Assembly: GCA_017860615.1 (NCBI GenBank)
Contig: JAGDMU010000008.1
Coordinates: 32,011 to 96,010, forward strand
Length of the DNA: 64,000 bases
DNA from: Pseudomonadota bacterium
GTDB lineage: Bacteria; Campylobacterota; Campylobacteria; Campylobacterales; Sulfurospirillaceae
Direction of reading: 5' to 3'
Part shown: piece after piece, positions 1 to 8,156 of the stretch
Numbering within the stretch: position 1 is the first letter of the stretch
Layout of the letters: the number at the start of each line of letters is the position of its first letter
Notes under the pieces: model-generated
Seen by the model: the letters and a program-made list of their open reading frames with translations, nothing else
The model's database searches: none
Told to the model about the DNA's origin: nothing
Program-made: the position numbers and the translations under genes

Positions 1-851
1 TACCATGTATCAAAGTCAGTTTTCGAGAGAAAATAGTAACTCTCTTTATCCCAATAGCGCCATTTCCAATAACGCACCTGACCCGTTCCAGCACGTCCTG
101 CAAACGGTGGGACATCTTTTTCAGCATCTTGTTTGATGTAGTTGAAAGAGTACTCATCGGTATTATTGGGCGTGTACCCTACTTTGATATTGATTTTACT
201 GTCTTTTGAAGATGAGTTATTGCGTGCATTGCCATCTTCACTGGTGATACTCGTAGGAAAATCATTAGAAAGTGGATAATTATCGCGCTCTGTTCCTGAG
301 AGCGATACAATGCCATAATAGTTGCCTTGGTTCGTACCCGCAGTGATGTAGCCATCTTTGCCATTACCACTAAAAACACCTGCACCCATTTCGCCTTCAA
401 ACGCTTTGGTTGGCTTTTTAGTCACCATATTGATAGCGCCTGCAAAGGTATTGGGCCCGAGTAAAACAGACGTCAAGCCTTTACTGACCTCTATTTCGGA
501 GAGATCATAGGTCGTAAAACGGCTAAAATCAACATAACCATCGTAGGGTACAGCAATAGGAATACCATCAATAAAAAGCGGGGCATGTTTCACATCAAAA
601 CCACGCAACATAATCATCTGCTCATTACGAGCACCATTGTTTTGAATGGCAATTCCCGAAATGCCATTCAAAGCATCCACAATAGTGTTTTGCTCTTTAT
701 CCTGCATGGTTTTAGAATCTATTACCGTTGTAGTTGATGTAGAATCTACCTGCTTCGACTCACTTACCTCAATTTTACCCAGTTCAAATGTCTCACCCAT
801 CAACACGGATGCGGTGATCAATGAAAGCGCTAAGCCAACTTTGTATTTCAT
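1..851 (-). CDS. TonB-dependent outer membrane receptor, N-terminal part (cut by window edge)
   Basis: The reading frame opens with ATG at 851 and stays open to the window edge, giving about 283 residues of a protein that must continue leftwards. A signal peptide of about 20 residues (MKYKVGLALSLITASVLMGE) is followed by a plug domain. Recognisable plug segments are the stretch with IVDALNGISGIAIQNNG, then RGFDV, LFIDGIPI and EVSKG. The barrel begins after the VTKKPTKAFEGE segment. Receptors of this family bind a scarce ligand at the cell surface and import it using TonB-ExbBD energy. It lies just downstream of a FecCD-type ABC importer, separated by 95 bp that contain a ModE-like palindrome, so it may have its own promoter. 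The ligand is inferred to be molybdate, tungstate or a complex of either. The C-terminus is not visible. Confidence 0.85.
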   Translation of the reverse strand, partial: MKYKVGLALSLITASVLMGETFELGKIEVSESKQVDSTSTTTVIDSKTMQDKEQNTIVDALNGISGIAIQNNGARNEQMIMLRGFDVKHAPLFIDGIPIAVPYDGYVDFSRFTTYDLSEIEVSKGLTSVLLGPNTFAGAINMVTKKPTKAFEGEMGAGVFSGNGKDGYITAGTNQGNYYGIVSLSGTERDNYPLSNDFPTSITSEDGNARNNSSSKDSKINIKVGYTPNNTDEYSFNYIKQDAEKDVPPFAGRAGTGQVRYWKWRYWDKESYYFLSKTDFDTW

Positions 852-882
852 TCCTTTTCTCCTTTTATATGTCATACCAAGA

Positions 883-910
883 CAATGTATTTTATTTTAT
901 ATAACGATAG
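883..910. promoter_or_regulatory. Candidate ModE box upstream of the TonB receptor (degenerate)
   Basis: The right half TATATAACGAT-like sequence at 898-908 matches the E. coli ModE half-site almost completely, while the left half (around CAATGTATT) is degenerate. It lies about 30-50 bp upstream of the receptor start, where an operator would be expected. It is weaker than the boxes at 6911, 6980, 11945 and 29934. Confidence 0.5.
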
Positions 911-946
911 ACGTACCCTCTTCCAAAAATAATCTTCAACCTCCTG

Positions 947-1729
947 CTACTTAGTCTGCACAAACGCTGGAATACAAACAGGATACCCGCAAAGTGTCTG
1001 TTTGAGTGCAACGTTTGTGTTATAAAGCTCATTAATAAGCGTTTCTGTTATAGTTTTACTGGTAAGCCCATGCGCTAAAATATGCCCCTCTTTGAGGGCA
1101 TACGTATAGCCTCCCAACATCAAAGCATGTTCAGGAAAATGGGTGGATTTTAAAAAGGTGTAACCCTCTTTGGAAAGGCTCATGATGGTCTCTAAAAGAC
1201 GGAGCTGATTGCCATAGTCTAAGCCAGAGACTGGCTCATCCATTACCAAGATTTTTGCCCCTTGCGCTAAGGAACGTGCTATGAGAACCAACTGCTTTTC
1301 ACCGCCACTGAGCGTTTGAAAGGTACGTTTTTCCAAATGCACAATGCCCAGTCGCTCCATCGCCTCACGCGCAAGAGTAATGTCTGTTTGCGAAGCTCGT
1401 TTAAACCATGACTCAAAAGCAATCCGCCCCATAAGCACCATATCTAAAGCACAAAACGCAAACGCAATCTGTGTACTTTGTGGAACATAACTGACGTGTA
1501 ATGCTCGCTCTTTGATTGAATAAGCGTGCAAAGATTTCCCTTTTAACATCACTTCACCGCTGCTTGGATGCAATAGCCCTAAAAAAAGCTTCATCAATGT
1601 ACTTTTACCCGTTCCATTCGCACCCAGCAATGAGACGATAGAACCCTCTTCTATGCGTAAATCAACGCCCTTTAAGATCACTTTATCGTTGTAGGAGAAA
1701 TGAAGATTATGCGCTTCATAAAAACTCAT
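947..1729 (-). CDS. FecE/MolC-like ABC transporter ATP-binding protein
   Basis: 260 residues if started at ATG 1729. The open frame extends further upstream, but 1729 has a GGAT ribosome site and overlaps the permease stop by ATGA, typical for this operon. The Walker A GANGTGKST is near residue 38, the signature LSGGEKQ near 138, and the Walker B with DEPVSGLD follows. The protein energises import through the permease at 1726-2742. FecCD-family importers carry siderophores or cobalamin, but the MolBCA system of Haemophilus influenzae in the same family carries molybdate and tungstate. The neighbouring ModE gene and operators make the latter the preferred guess here. Cytoplasmic, dimeric by family. 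Confidence 0.88.
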   Translation of the reverse strand: MSFYEAHNLHFSYNDKVILKGVDLRIEEGSIVSLLGANGTGKSTLMKLFLGLLHPSSGEVMLKGKSLHAYSIKERALHVSYVPQSTQIAFAFCALDMVLMGRIAFESWFKRASQTDITLAREAMERLGIVHLEKRTFQTLSGGEKQLVLIARSLAQGAKILVMDEPVSGLDYGNQLRLLETIMSLSKEGYTFLKSTHFPEHALMLGGYTYALKEGHILAHGLTSKTITETLINELYNTNVALKQTLCGYPVCIPAFVQTK

Positions 1730-2742
1730 ACAAATCCTTTTTTGGCATTGCGAAGCGCTAGTACAAAAATGGGGATACCAATGAGTGATGTAGCAATGCC
1801 TATAGGAATTTCGATACTCATAGAAGTACGGCACAAGGTATCGACGATGACTAAAAACGTAGCGCCTAAAAGCGCACACATGGGAAGGAGCACACGGTTA
1901 TCCGCCCCCACCAAAAAGCGCGCAATATGCGGTATGATAAGCCCTACCCAGCCAATCATCCCTGCTACCACAACGGTGAGGGTACTCAGTAAAGTAGCCA
2001 GCAAAATGGCGCTATTGCGCACCCACGCTACTCTTACACCCAGAGCCTTAGCATCATCATCGCCAAGGCTTAAGATATTGAGATACTTGCCCATTAAAGA
2101 GAGGATGACCGTACTCAGAAGCAGAGGAATTGCCACACTTATAAGGGTTTTCATATCGACAGCGCTAAAAGAGCCCATCAACCAGTAAACAATGGTTGGA
2201 AGCTTATTGTAAGGATCTGCGACAAATTTGACAACGGAGAGCAGCGCAGAAAAAAGCGAACTGGAAATCACGCCACCTAAAACCAATAAAATCATCTGTG
2301 AGCCATTTTTCCCATAAATTTTAGCAACGCCAAGTGCCGCTAAAACTGCTAAAAACCCAAAAGCAAATGCAAACAGTTGCACACCTAACCAGCTGTTTGA
2401 GATCATAATGCCAAGCGCTGCTCCAAAAGAAGCACCTGCTAAAACACCTAAGATGCCAGGGGAAACCAAAGGGTTCACAAACATCGCTTGAAACGCGCCT
2501 CCTGAGACCGAAAGCGCAGCCCCTACGAGCACAACGGCTAAAATGCGTGGCAAACGTATATCAAAAACGATGTTGGAAAGCAGCGTTACATCGTGTGGTG
2601 CACTTCCAACACTCAAGCACTTCCAGACTAAAAGTTGCCAAAGGGTGCCAAGCTCAATCTCATAACGCCCCAACGCCAAAGAGATCAGCATACTAGCACC
2701 CAGACTTGCCACAATCAGCCCAAAAAGTAACGAGTTTTTCAT
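1726..2742 (-). CDS. FecCD/BtuC-family ABC permease, MolB-like
   Basis: 338 residues, the usual length for BtuC/FecCD permeases, with about ten hydrophobic segments. Family hallmarks include RLPRILAVVLVGAALSVSGG near residues 65-85, SPGILGVLAGASFGA, and GWVGLIIPHIAR near residue 265, the segment that contacts the ATPase. Start and stop overlap both neighbours by ATGA, so the binding protein, permease and ATPase are translationally coupled. The substrate cannot be read from the sequence. The context (ModE, ModE boxes, TonB receptor) suggests an oxyanion or metallophore complex rather than haem or vitamin B12. Confidence 0.88.
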   Translation of the reverse strand: MKNSLLFGLIVASLGASMLISLALGRYEIELGTLWQLLVWKCLSVGSAPHDVTLLSNIVFDIRLPRILAVVLVGAALSVSGGAFQAMFVNPLVSPGILGVLAGASFGAALGIMISNSWLGVQLFAFAFGFLAVLAALGVAKIYGKNGSQMILLVLGGVISSSLFSALLSVVKFVADPYNKLPTIVYWLMGSFSAVDMKTLISVAIPLLLSTVILSLMGKYLNILSLGDDDAKALGVRVAWVRNSAILLATLLSTLTVVVAGMIGWVGLIIPHIARFLVGADNRVLLPMCALLGATFLVIVDTLCRTSMSIEIPIGIATSLIGIPIFVLALRNAKKGFV

Positions 2743-3755
2743 ACCATACCCAAGATTTTTTGTAGCTGCGCATCCTCTAAGTCAATGTTCAAAAAGAGTT
2801 TGTAAAATGCTTTCATCTCTGTTTTAAACTGCTCCGCATTAGGCGTGTCATAAAGTACATGTGTCAACCACTGTATGCCCAAAAGACGCATAAACGAAGG
2901 AGGTCTGTCGATCCAGTTAAACGGCACTTTGGGAACTAAAAAAACTTTTCCCTCTTTGATCGCCTTAATCGAACGCCATCTCGCATCATTTTTCACTTTC
3001 TCAACAAATTCCCTCTCTTGTGCGATGATAATGTCAGGATTGTAAAGAATAACTTGCTCTAAAGAAACTTTCTCTAACCCTAACCCACTTTTGGTGGAAC
3101 ACAGATGAGGGTTGATACCCCCTGAAAATTTGATTGCTTCATAGTGAAATGACTGGTCGCACTCCGTAGCTAACCCATCGGCTCCTTCGGCATAGTAGAC
3201 AACAGGGCGTTTAGTGGCATTGGATTTAACAACATTTTTGGTTTTTTCAAGCGCCTCACTAGCATACGCTGAGAGGATTTTAGCACGGGGCATCCGATTT
3301 AAAACATCACCAAAAAAGAGGTAGGCTTTGGGAAGGCTCTCAACACTTTCAAGTTCTACATTGATGCTGGGAATTTTGCTGCTCTCAAACAGATACTGCG
3401 CAAGTTGGCTAGAAGCATCATTGTTCCATAAAAAAACCACATCAGGATGCAACGAGAGCAAGGTTTCTCTATTCATACTATTGCCACCACCTTGCAAACC
3501 TCCTACAATGGGCAGTGCCATAAAACGAGCATCAAGCATATTGGAGGATTCATTATTGCCACGAGCATGGTTGAAGTTAAGCCCGACAATCAGTGAAGCA
3601 TCAATCGTATAAATCATATAGGTTGATGGAGGCGATGTCCCAAACACTTTGGTGATGGTATCGGGAATGTGAACCTTTTTTCCGCCCATATCGATAATTT
3701 CACGTGCATTCACACTGATGAGTAAAAACAGACACAACAACACTATTTTTTTCAT
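2739..3755 (-). CDS. Periplasmic binding protein, TroA/FecB fold (importer 1)
   Basis: 338 residues with a signal peptide (MKKIVLLCLFLLISVNA). It has the two-lobed class III binding-protein pattern: EIIDMGGKKVHIPDTITKV at the start, HPDVVFLWNN in the middle, NPDIIIAQE and KEGKVFLVPK later. It shares with the paralogue at 10865-11887 a central motif (YYAEG, GL, TECD, SFH, E, GG, H, C in order) and the C-terminal DRPPSFMR segment. The shared Cys, His and acidic residues could line the ligand site; this is inference. It sits between the oxidoreductase gene and its permease in one overlapping operon and presumably feeds that permease. Confidence 0.85.
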   Translation of the reverse strand: MKKIVLLCLFLLISVNAREIIDMGGKKVHIPDTITKVFGTSPPSTYMIYTIDASLIVGLNFNHARGNNESSNMLDARFMALPIVGGLQGGGNSMNRETLLSLHPDVVFLWNNDASSQLAQYLFESSKIPSINVELESVESLPKAYLFFGDVLNRMPRAKILSAYASEALEKTKNVVKSNATKRPVVYYAEGADGLATECDQSFHYEAIKFSGGINPHLCSTKSGLGLEKVSLEQVILYNPDIIIAQEREFVEKVKNDARWRSIKAIKEGKVFLVPKVPFNWIDRPPSFMRLLGIQWLTHVLYDTPNAEQFKTEMKAFYKLFLNIDLEDAQLQKILGMV

Positions 3756-4786
3756 ACGACTTCCTTCGTTGCTTCACAATACGGACGCACCGTTTCGTTA
3801 AATTTTCGTAAAAGCTCTACGTTCTCAAATAAATCTGCCCCTAAAGGCTTAAGCGCTATGGTGACATTGCAAAGAGCTTCTTGAATCGCATTGATTTTTT
3901 CAATACATGCTTGTGCGTCCCCGATGATGCCACAGTCAAAAAACTTCTGCCCATCAAAAAAGGTGTTGCGCTCAGTGATGAGTGCTTCATAATGCCTGCG
4001 GTTAAAATAGGGCGATTTATTAAACGCCGATGCCGCACGCATCGACTTTGCAAAGTGCTCTATCATCGGGCGTGCTTTAATACAGGCACTGGCATGGCAC
4101 TCTGAGACATAAAAGGTTCGTAATAAAACAATCTCTGGTTTAAACCCAGCGATGGATTCGTAAAGGGTGCTTACACGCATACACTCCTCGACATCAACCC
4201 CTTGTGAGAGCATCAGACCAAATCCTTTTTGGGCGGCAAAGGCTATCGTTTCATCCGATGCAAAGGTGGCGATGTAGGTGGGGATTTTCTCTTGAAGCGG
4301 TTTTGGCTCGATGTCCACTTCCGCAAAATTCATATAAGCACCCTCATAGCCAACGGCTCTCTCTTTGGTATACAGAAGCTGACTCACCGCGTCTGCACAC
4401 TCTCTCATCCGAGGGCGTAATTGCTCTTTGGTGACATTAAAATGTTTCGAATCGGGTGCAAATGCGCCTTTGGCAAAGCCTAGATTGATGCGCCCATGAC
4501 TTAAAATATCAAGCATTGCCACCTCTTCGGCTAAACGAATGGCATCGTAAAAAGGAGCTAAGAAGCCTGCAACCCCCAATCTTACATGTTTTGTGCGGGC
4601 AGCGATGTGGGCTAAAAGCAGTGAAGGTGAAGGGCAAATGCTAAAGTCATTAAAGTGGTGTTCGCCTAGCCAGACCTCATCAAAGCGCATAGCATCGGCT
4701 AACTCAATGAGTTTCATCTGATTTTCTATCGCATCCTTAGCCTCACCATTAAAACGTTCAAAAAGACAAAAAATTCCCCATTTCAT
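3752..4786 (-). CDS. Luciferase-like (LLM) flavin-dependent oxidoreductase
   Basis: 344 residues of the bacterial luciferase-like monooxygenase family. Diagnostic stretches are FDEVWLGEHHFNDFSICPSP near residue 35, a TIM-barrel repeat with RLGVAG, SHGRINLGFAKG near residue 97 and PLQEKIPTYIA near 165. Family members use FMN reduced by a separate flavin reductase and act on aldehydes, sulfonates, chelators or siderophore-like ligands. The gene overlaps the globin upstream and the binding protein downstream by 4 nt each, so it is co-translated with a ModE-linked uptake system. Processing of an imported metal chelate is one possible role, but nothing in the sequence fixes the substrate. Confidence 0.85.
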   Translation of the reverse strand: MKWGIFCLFERFNGEAKDAIENQMKLIELADAMRFDEVWLGEHHFNDFSICPSPSLLLAHIAARTKHVRLGVAGFLAPFYDAIRLAEEVAMLDILSHGRINLGFAKGAFAPDSKHFNVTKEQLRPRMRECADAVSQLLYTKERAVGYEGAYMNFAEVDIEPKPLQEKIPTYIATFASDETIAFAAQKGFGLMLSQGVDVEECMRVSTLYESIAGFKPEIVLLRTFYVSECHASACIKARPMIEHFAKSMRAASAFNKSPYFNRRHYEALITERNTFFDGQKFFDCGIIGDAQACIEKINAIQEALCNVTIALKPLGADLFENVELLRKFNETVRPYCEATKEVV

Positions 4787-5325
4787 ACGATTCCAAACTC
4801 CCCTTTGATGGCTTCATAGGGTACACGCATAGGTGAGAGGTTACGTTTGTTCACCATGCGAAGCGAAAAGGACTCTATCCAATTCCAAAACACTTCAATC
4901 CACTCTTTGGGAAACGCTAAATCATGCAGTGTCTGTTTGTATGCCTCAAGCCAGACACAACGCGCCTGCTCATCGATGGCAAAAGGCGCATGGGTACGGC
5001 ATAACATGGGTGAGCCATAGCTATACGTGTATATTTTTTCTCCACCCAACGCTTCAATGAGAAAATGCGTTGCTTTGGCAACTCCTTCTAAAAACGCTGC
5101 TTCATCACTCGGATACATATGCGAAATGCTACTATGGCGCAACAGCCTGTGATGGTGCAACACTATTTTTGCGATAGCCCCCGGTCCTACTTGCTCTAAA
5201 AATGTTTTAGGAGGAAACACAATCGGAGGAAGCATGGATGTAATGTCTGCCATGCCCCATTGAAGGCATTGCGCATTTCCATCAAACTGTTTGACGCGGT
5301 ATAAAAGACGACGACTTTGACACAT
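4783..5325 (-). CDS. Truncated-hemoglobin-like protein 1 (His-rich B helix)
   Basis: 180 residues, COG2346-like globin. The family core is seen as EALGGEKIY near 91-99, then SPMLCRTHAPFAI with the likely proximal His112, then a Trp-rich C-terminal helix (VFWNWIESFSLRM). Where most truncated globins carry Phe-Tyr in helix B, this protein has His57-His58-His59. About 45 extra residues precede the globin fold. An AAGGAG site 6 nt before ATG 5325 supports the start. It overlaps the tonB stop region and the LLM gene, and is paralogous to 8157-8726. Oxygen or redox chemistry, haem-linked sensing, or metal handling are all possible. Confidence 0.75.
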   Translation of the reverse strand: MCQSRRLLYRVKQFDGNAQCLQWGMADITSMLPPIVFPPKTFLEQVGPGAIAKIVLHHHRLLRHSSISHMYPSDEAAFLEGVAKATHFLIEALGGEKIYTYSYGSPMLCRTHAPFAIDEQARCVWLEAYKQTLHDLAFPKEWIEVFWNWIESFSLRMVNKRNLSPMRVPYEAIKGEFGIV

Positions 5326-5335
5326 GGAACACTCC

Positions 5336-6034
5336 TTAAGAGGTTAATTTAAACACGACAGGCACTTTAATCTCAATCTCTTCACGAGGAGGAAACTCAA
5401 ATGGAAGTGCTTCAATAACGGCATCAATGGCATTGCGATCTAAAACCGCTTTCCCACTGGATTTGGCGATTTTGATAGATGAAGTATCAACCATGCCATT
5501 GGCATGGATCAAAAACTGCACTACCGCCTCTCCTTCTAAACCCATCTTTTTTGCCATAGAGGGGTAGCGAAGGCTCTCTTGGATTTTATGCCTCACTTTG
5601 GCGAGATACAAAGAAAGAAGATCATCGCTTTGGTGTGATGAAGTGGTGGAAGCTTTTTCATTGCTTGACGTAGTCACTTGCGTTGGCACACGCTCTTCTG
5701 TCACAGACTCCATTGTAGTTGCTGGTACTACGTGTGTTGTAGCTATAGGTTCTTTGATAGCTCTTTGGACGGGGGTTGTTTTTACCACCTCTTTTAAAAC
5801 TTTTTTTTCAGGCTTTTTCTCTACAATGGGTTCAACCTTTTGAATACACTCTTCCTTTAGCGTTTCAAGTATAGGTGTTGGTTTGGGAGCCTCTAAAAAA
5901 CTAACTTCTGTGACAATCAACTCTCTAACAGAGGGTTTTGGAAGCATCACGCTGCCCATAAAAAGGGTATACCCAATAAAAAGATGTATCAAAAGCGTTC
6001 CCAAAGAGGCTACATAAAAACGTGATGTCCTCAT
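5336..6034 (-). CDS. tonB: TonB energy-transducing protein
   Basis: 232 residues from ATG 6034, which overlaps the exbD stop by ATGA (a longer open frame exists but lacks this coupling). One N-terminal membrane segment near residues 8-30 is followed by a periplasmic Pro/Lys/Glu/Thr-rich spacer (repeats such as EKKPEKKV) and the C-terminal domain with SLRYPSMAKKMGLEGEAVV, the standard receptor-contacting fold. It transmits the proton-motive force from ExbBD to the TonB receptors at 1-851 and 8766-10853. A dedicated copy in the same operon suggests a system-specific TonB. Confidence 0.93.
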   Translation of the reverse strand: MRTSRFYVASLGTLLIHLFIGYTLFMGSVMLPKPSVRELIVTEVSFLEAPKPTPILETLKEECIQKVEPIVEKKPEKKVLKEVVKTTPVQRAIKEPIATTHVVPATTMESVTEERVPTQVTTSSNEKASTTSSHQSDDLLSLYLAKVRHKIQESLRYPSMAKKMGLEGEAVVQFLIHANGMVDTSSIKIAKSSGKAVLDRNAIDAVIEALPFEFPPREEIEIKVPVVFKLTS

Positions 6035-6432
6035 GCTCCCCCCTTTGTTGTTTGAATCGCAAAGGCGCTGATGCGGTTTTTTTTGCAAATATCAATCACT
6101 TTCACCACATACTCAAACGGTGTTTTAGCGTCACTACGAAGCACAATCTGTGGCTCGTGAATCTGCGCTATTTTTTTATCCAATTCATCAAGCGAGAGTG
6201 CCACATCATCGTAATAAAGCTCACCCGATTCACTGAGTGTTAATGTAATAGGTTTGCGTTCGTCTTTAATGTTCTGGGTTTGACTTGCCTCTGGAAGATT
6301 CAGCGGAATTTTTCCTTGTGTGACAAAGGTCGCCGTCACCATAAAGATGACTAAAATCACTAAGACAATATCGACAAAAGGGGTCATATTGATCTCAGCG
6401 ATATCGCTTTCATAAGAGGGTTCACGCCTCAT
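6031..6432 (-). CDS. exbD: ExbD biopolymer transport protein
   Basis: 133 residues, normal ExbD length. There is one transmembrane segment (PFVDIVLVILVIFMVTATFV) carrying the essential membrane Asp in MTPFVDIVLV, followed by a periplasmic domain. It forms the proton-driven motor with ExbB and TonB. It overlaps exbB by 11 nt and tonB by 4 nt. Confidence 0.94.
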   Translation of the reverse strand: MRREPSYESDIAEINMTPFVDIVLVILVIFMVTATFVTQGKIPLNLPEASQTQNIKDERKPITLTLSESGELYYDDVALSLDELDKKIAQIHEPQIVLRSDAKTPFEYVVKVIDICKKNRISAFAIQTTKGGA

Positions 6433-6868
6433 TGAGCTGTGCCTCTTTTTGGGTTAAGATGACTTTGACACGTCTGATAAAGTAGTTATACGCAATCACA
6501 CAAGGAATAGCAACAAAAAGCCCTGTCGCTGTGGCGATGAGTGCCTCAGAGATACCTTGCATAATGGGCTGAACATCAAATGCATTGTTAGAGCCTATGG
6601 TATGAAACGCTTGAATAATGCCTAAAACAGTTCCAAAAAGCCCAATAAATGGGGCATTGTTTCCAAAAGTAGCGAGTATGCCCAAATGTGATTCAAGACT
6701 AAGACGTAAAGTATAATAATCCATAATATGGTAATTTTTTTGAATTTGATGAAACGCTAAAGCGCGTTCTATCATCACACCAACCGCGATGACACTCATA
6801 GCAACCAATAACCAAAGTACAGGATCAATTCCTAAAAGTGCAAACGACAAAAGCTTTTCACTGAGCAT
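6422..6868 (-). CDS. exbB: ExbB biopolymer transport protein (first gene of the operon)
   Basis: 148 residues of the short MotA/TolQ/ExbB form with three hydrophobic segments: residues about 12-32, 55-85 (LGILATFGNNAPFIGLFGTV) and 100-130 (ALIATATGLFVAIPCVIAYN). An AAGGAGA ribosome site lies just upstream. It is the promoter-proximal gene of an eight-gene overlapping operon, and an almost perfect ModE box sits about 45-70 bp before the start. That puts the TonB motor itself under molybdate-responsive control, which is unusual. Confidence 0.94.
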   Translation of the reverse strand: MLSEKLLSFALLGIDPVLWLLVAMSVIAVGVMIERALAFHQIQKNYHIMDYYTLRLSLESHLGILATFGNNAPFIGLFGTVLGIIQAFHTIGSNNAFDVQPIMQGISEALIATATGLFVAIPCVIAYNYFIRRVKVILTQKEAQLNEA

Positions 6869-6910
6869 CTTCTCTCCTTACTAAACACAGACCAAAACCC
6901 TTTTGGCTCA

Positions 6911-6939
6911 ATCGCTATATACTTCACATAAATAACGGT
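6911..6939. promoter_or_regulatory. ModE box upstream of exbB operon
   Basis: Left half ATCGCTATATA at 6911-6921 is identical to the E. coli ModE consensus half as I recall it. A 7-nt spacer is followed by TAAATAACGGT at 6929-6939, matching TATATAACGAT at 9 of 11. It lies between the divergent exbB and modE genes. Confidence 0.82.
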
Positions 6940-6953
6940 TGAGCGAAAAAGAG

Positions 6954-7007
6954 TTGACAACAAGAAACGAGAACATTATATCGCAATATATATATAAATA
7001 CAACGAT
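6954..7007 (+). promoter_or_regulatory. modE promoter with overlapping ModE box
   Basis: A -35 TTGACA at 6954-6959 and a -10 TATATC at 6977-6982 are 17 bp apart. The -10 runs into a second ModE box at 6980-7007: ATCGCAATATA, a 6-nt spacer, then AATACAACGAT (10/11 and 9/11 matches). The overlap suggests that ModE represses its own gene. Confidence 0.78.
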
Positions 7008-7146
7008 AAAATACACATACGGTTGTTCTTTTTTTGTATAAAAAATAGGCATATCTTTTTTTTCGCTTCTGCTCACACTGCGTTTAGAGAAACTTTTGTG
7101 CTATACTTGCTCATCAATTACTCCTGTTAGGATTTAGAGGAAACGC

Positions 7147-7920
7147 ATGTTAGAAGCACGACTTTGGATGAAAAAAAGCGATAAAAACTACCTGGGAAAA
7201 GGACGTATTGAACTCTTAGAGCGCATTCGGGAGCATGGCTCCATACACGCTGCTGCCAAAGCCATGAAGATGAGTTACAAAGCGGCATGGGACTCTGTCG
7301 ATGCGATGAATAACCTCTCAGAAACACCGCTTGTTGAAAAAATCAGTGGTGGTAAAGGTGGAGGAGGAACGTTTTTAACCGCTAAAGGGGAAGAGGTCAT
7401 TGCCGCTTTTCACAACTTGCAAACGAAGCACCAACAGTTTTTAGACCTTTTTGCAAGCAGTGATGATCTGCAAACCATCGTTCAAACACTTAGTCGCCTC
7501 TCTTTAAAACTCAGCGCTCGCAATCAACTCATCGGCACCATTAGCGCTATCAAAGAGGATGCGGTCAATGTTGCCATAGAATTGACGATAAAAGAGTCCG
7601 ATAAACTTTACTCCAGCATTACCAAAAACAGTTACCAAGAGCTAGGGCTTCATCTTGGAGAAAGTGCCATCGCTATCATTAAAGCCAGCTCTGTATTACT
7701 CTCTAAAACTAAACCTACTATCGCCTGCGAAAACCTTCTGCAAGGAAAAATTATCCAAATTTTAAGTGACACCTCCAACACCGAAGTGACGCTAGAACTT
7801 AAAAGTCAAAGTACCATCACAGCCACCATCGCCAATGATGCGTTTGAGCCATTAGGATTAAAAATTAACGAAGAAGCGTATGCTTTCTTTAAAGCATCTA
7901 ACGTTATGTTGGGCGTTTAA
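7147..7920 (+). CDS. modE: ModE molybdate-responsive transcriptional regulator
   Basis: 257 residues, close to the 262 of E. coli ModE. The winged helix at residues 1-80 contains MKMSYKAAWDSVDAMNNLSE and SGGKGGGG, the textbook ModE DNA-binding segment. Two TOBE (Mop) domains follow at about 120-185 and 190-257, beginning SARNQLIGTI and LLQGKIIQI. ModE dimers bind molybdate or tungstate through these domains and then bind palindromic operators. An AGAGGAAA site precedes ATG 7147. The recognised boxes in this window fit the E. coli sequence well, so the recognition helix is probably conserved. Confidence 0.95.
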   Translation: MLEARLWMKKSDKNYLGKGRIELLERIREHGSIHAAAKAMKMSYKAAWDSVDAMNNLSETPLVEKISGGKGGGGTFLTAKGEEVIAAFHNLQTKHQQFLDLFASSDDLQTIVQTLSRLSLKLSARNQLIGTISAIKEDAVNVAIELTIKESDKLYSSITKNSYQELGLHLGESAIAIIKASSVLLSKTKPTIACENLLQGKIIQILSDTSNTEVTLELKSQSTITATIANDAFEPLGLKINEEAYAFFKASNVMLGV

Positions 7921-8083
7921 GCTTAACATAACCACCTGACCTTACAGCGATCTTCCTCCTCCCCTAAAACAATACTTTCAAACTACACTTTTTGATTAAA
8001 TATTAGTCATTTATATGAATAAAAAATATCCTATTTCTTCATTTTAGGCTTTTTTACTCTTGAAAAGCACTTTTTTTCCTGCT

Positions 8084-8111
8084 ACCATTATATTTTTATT
8101 TATATAACGAA
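8084..8111. promoter_or_regulatory. ModE box upstream of the second globin-receptor cassette
   Basis: Right half TATATAACGAA at 8101-8111 matches 10 of 11; the left half at 8084-8094 matches 7 of 11 with a 6-nt spacer. It ends 45 bp before the globin start at 8157. The rest of the 7921-8156 spacer is AT-rich without another clear signal. Confidence 0.72.
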
Positions 8112-8156
8112 TGAGTCTAAAAATTATCATCTATTCTAATAGTTCAAGGAGAAAAT

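Noticed and set aside
7130..7327. Overlapping antisense ORFs within modE and other genes
   Set aside because: These are frames opposite strong coding genes, without ribosome sites or recognisable products.
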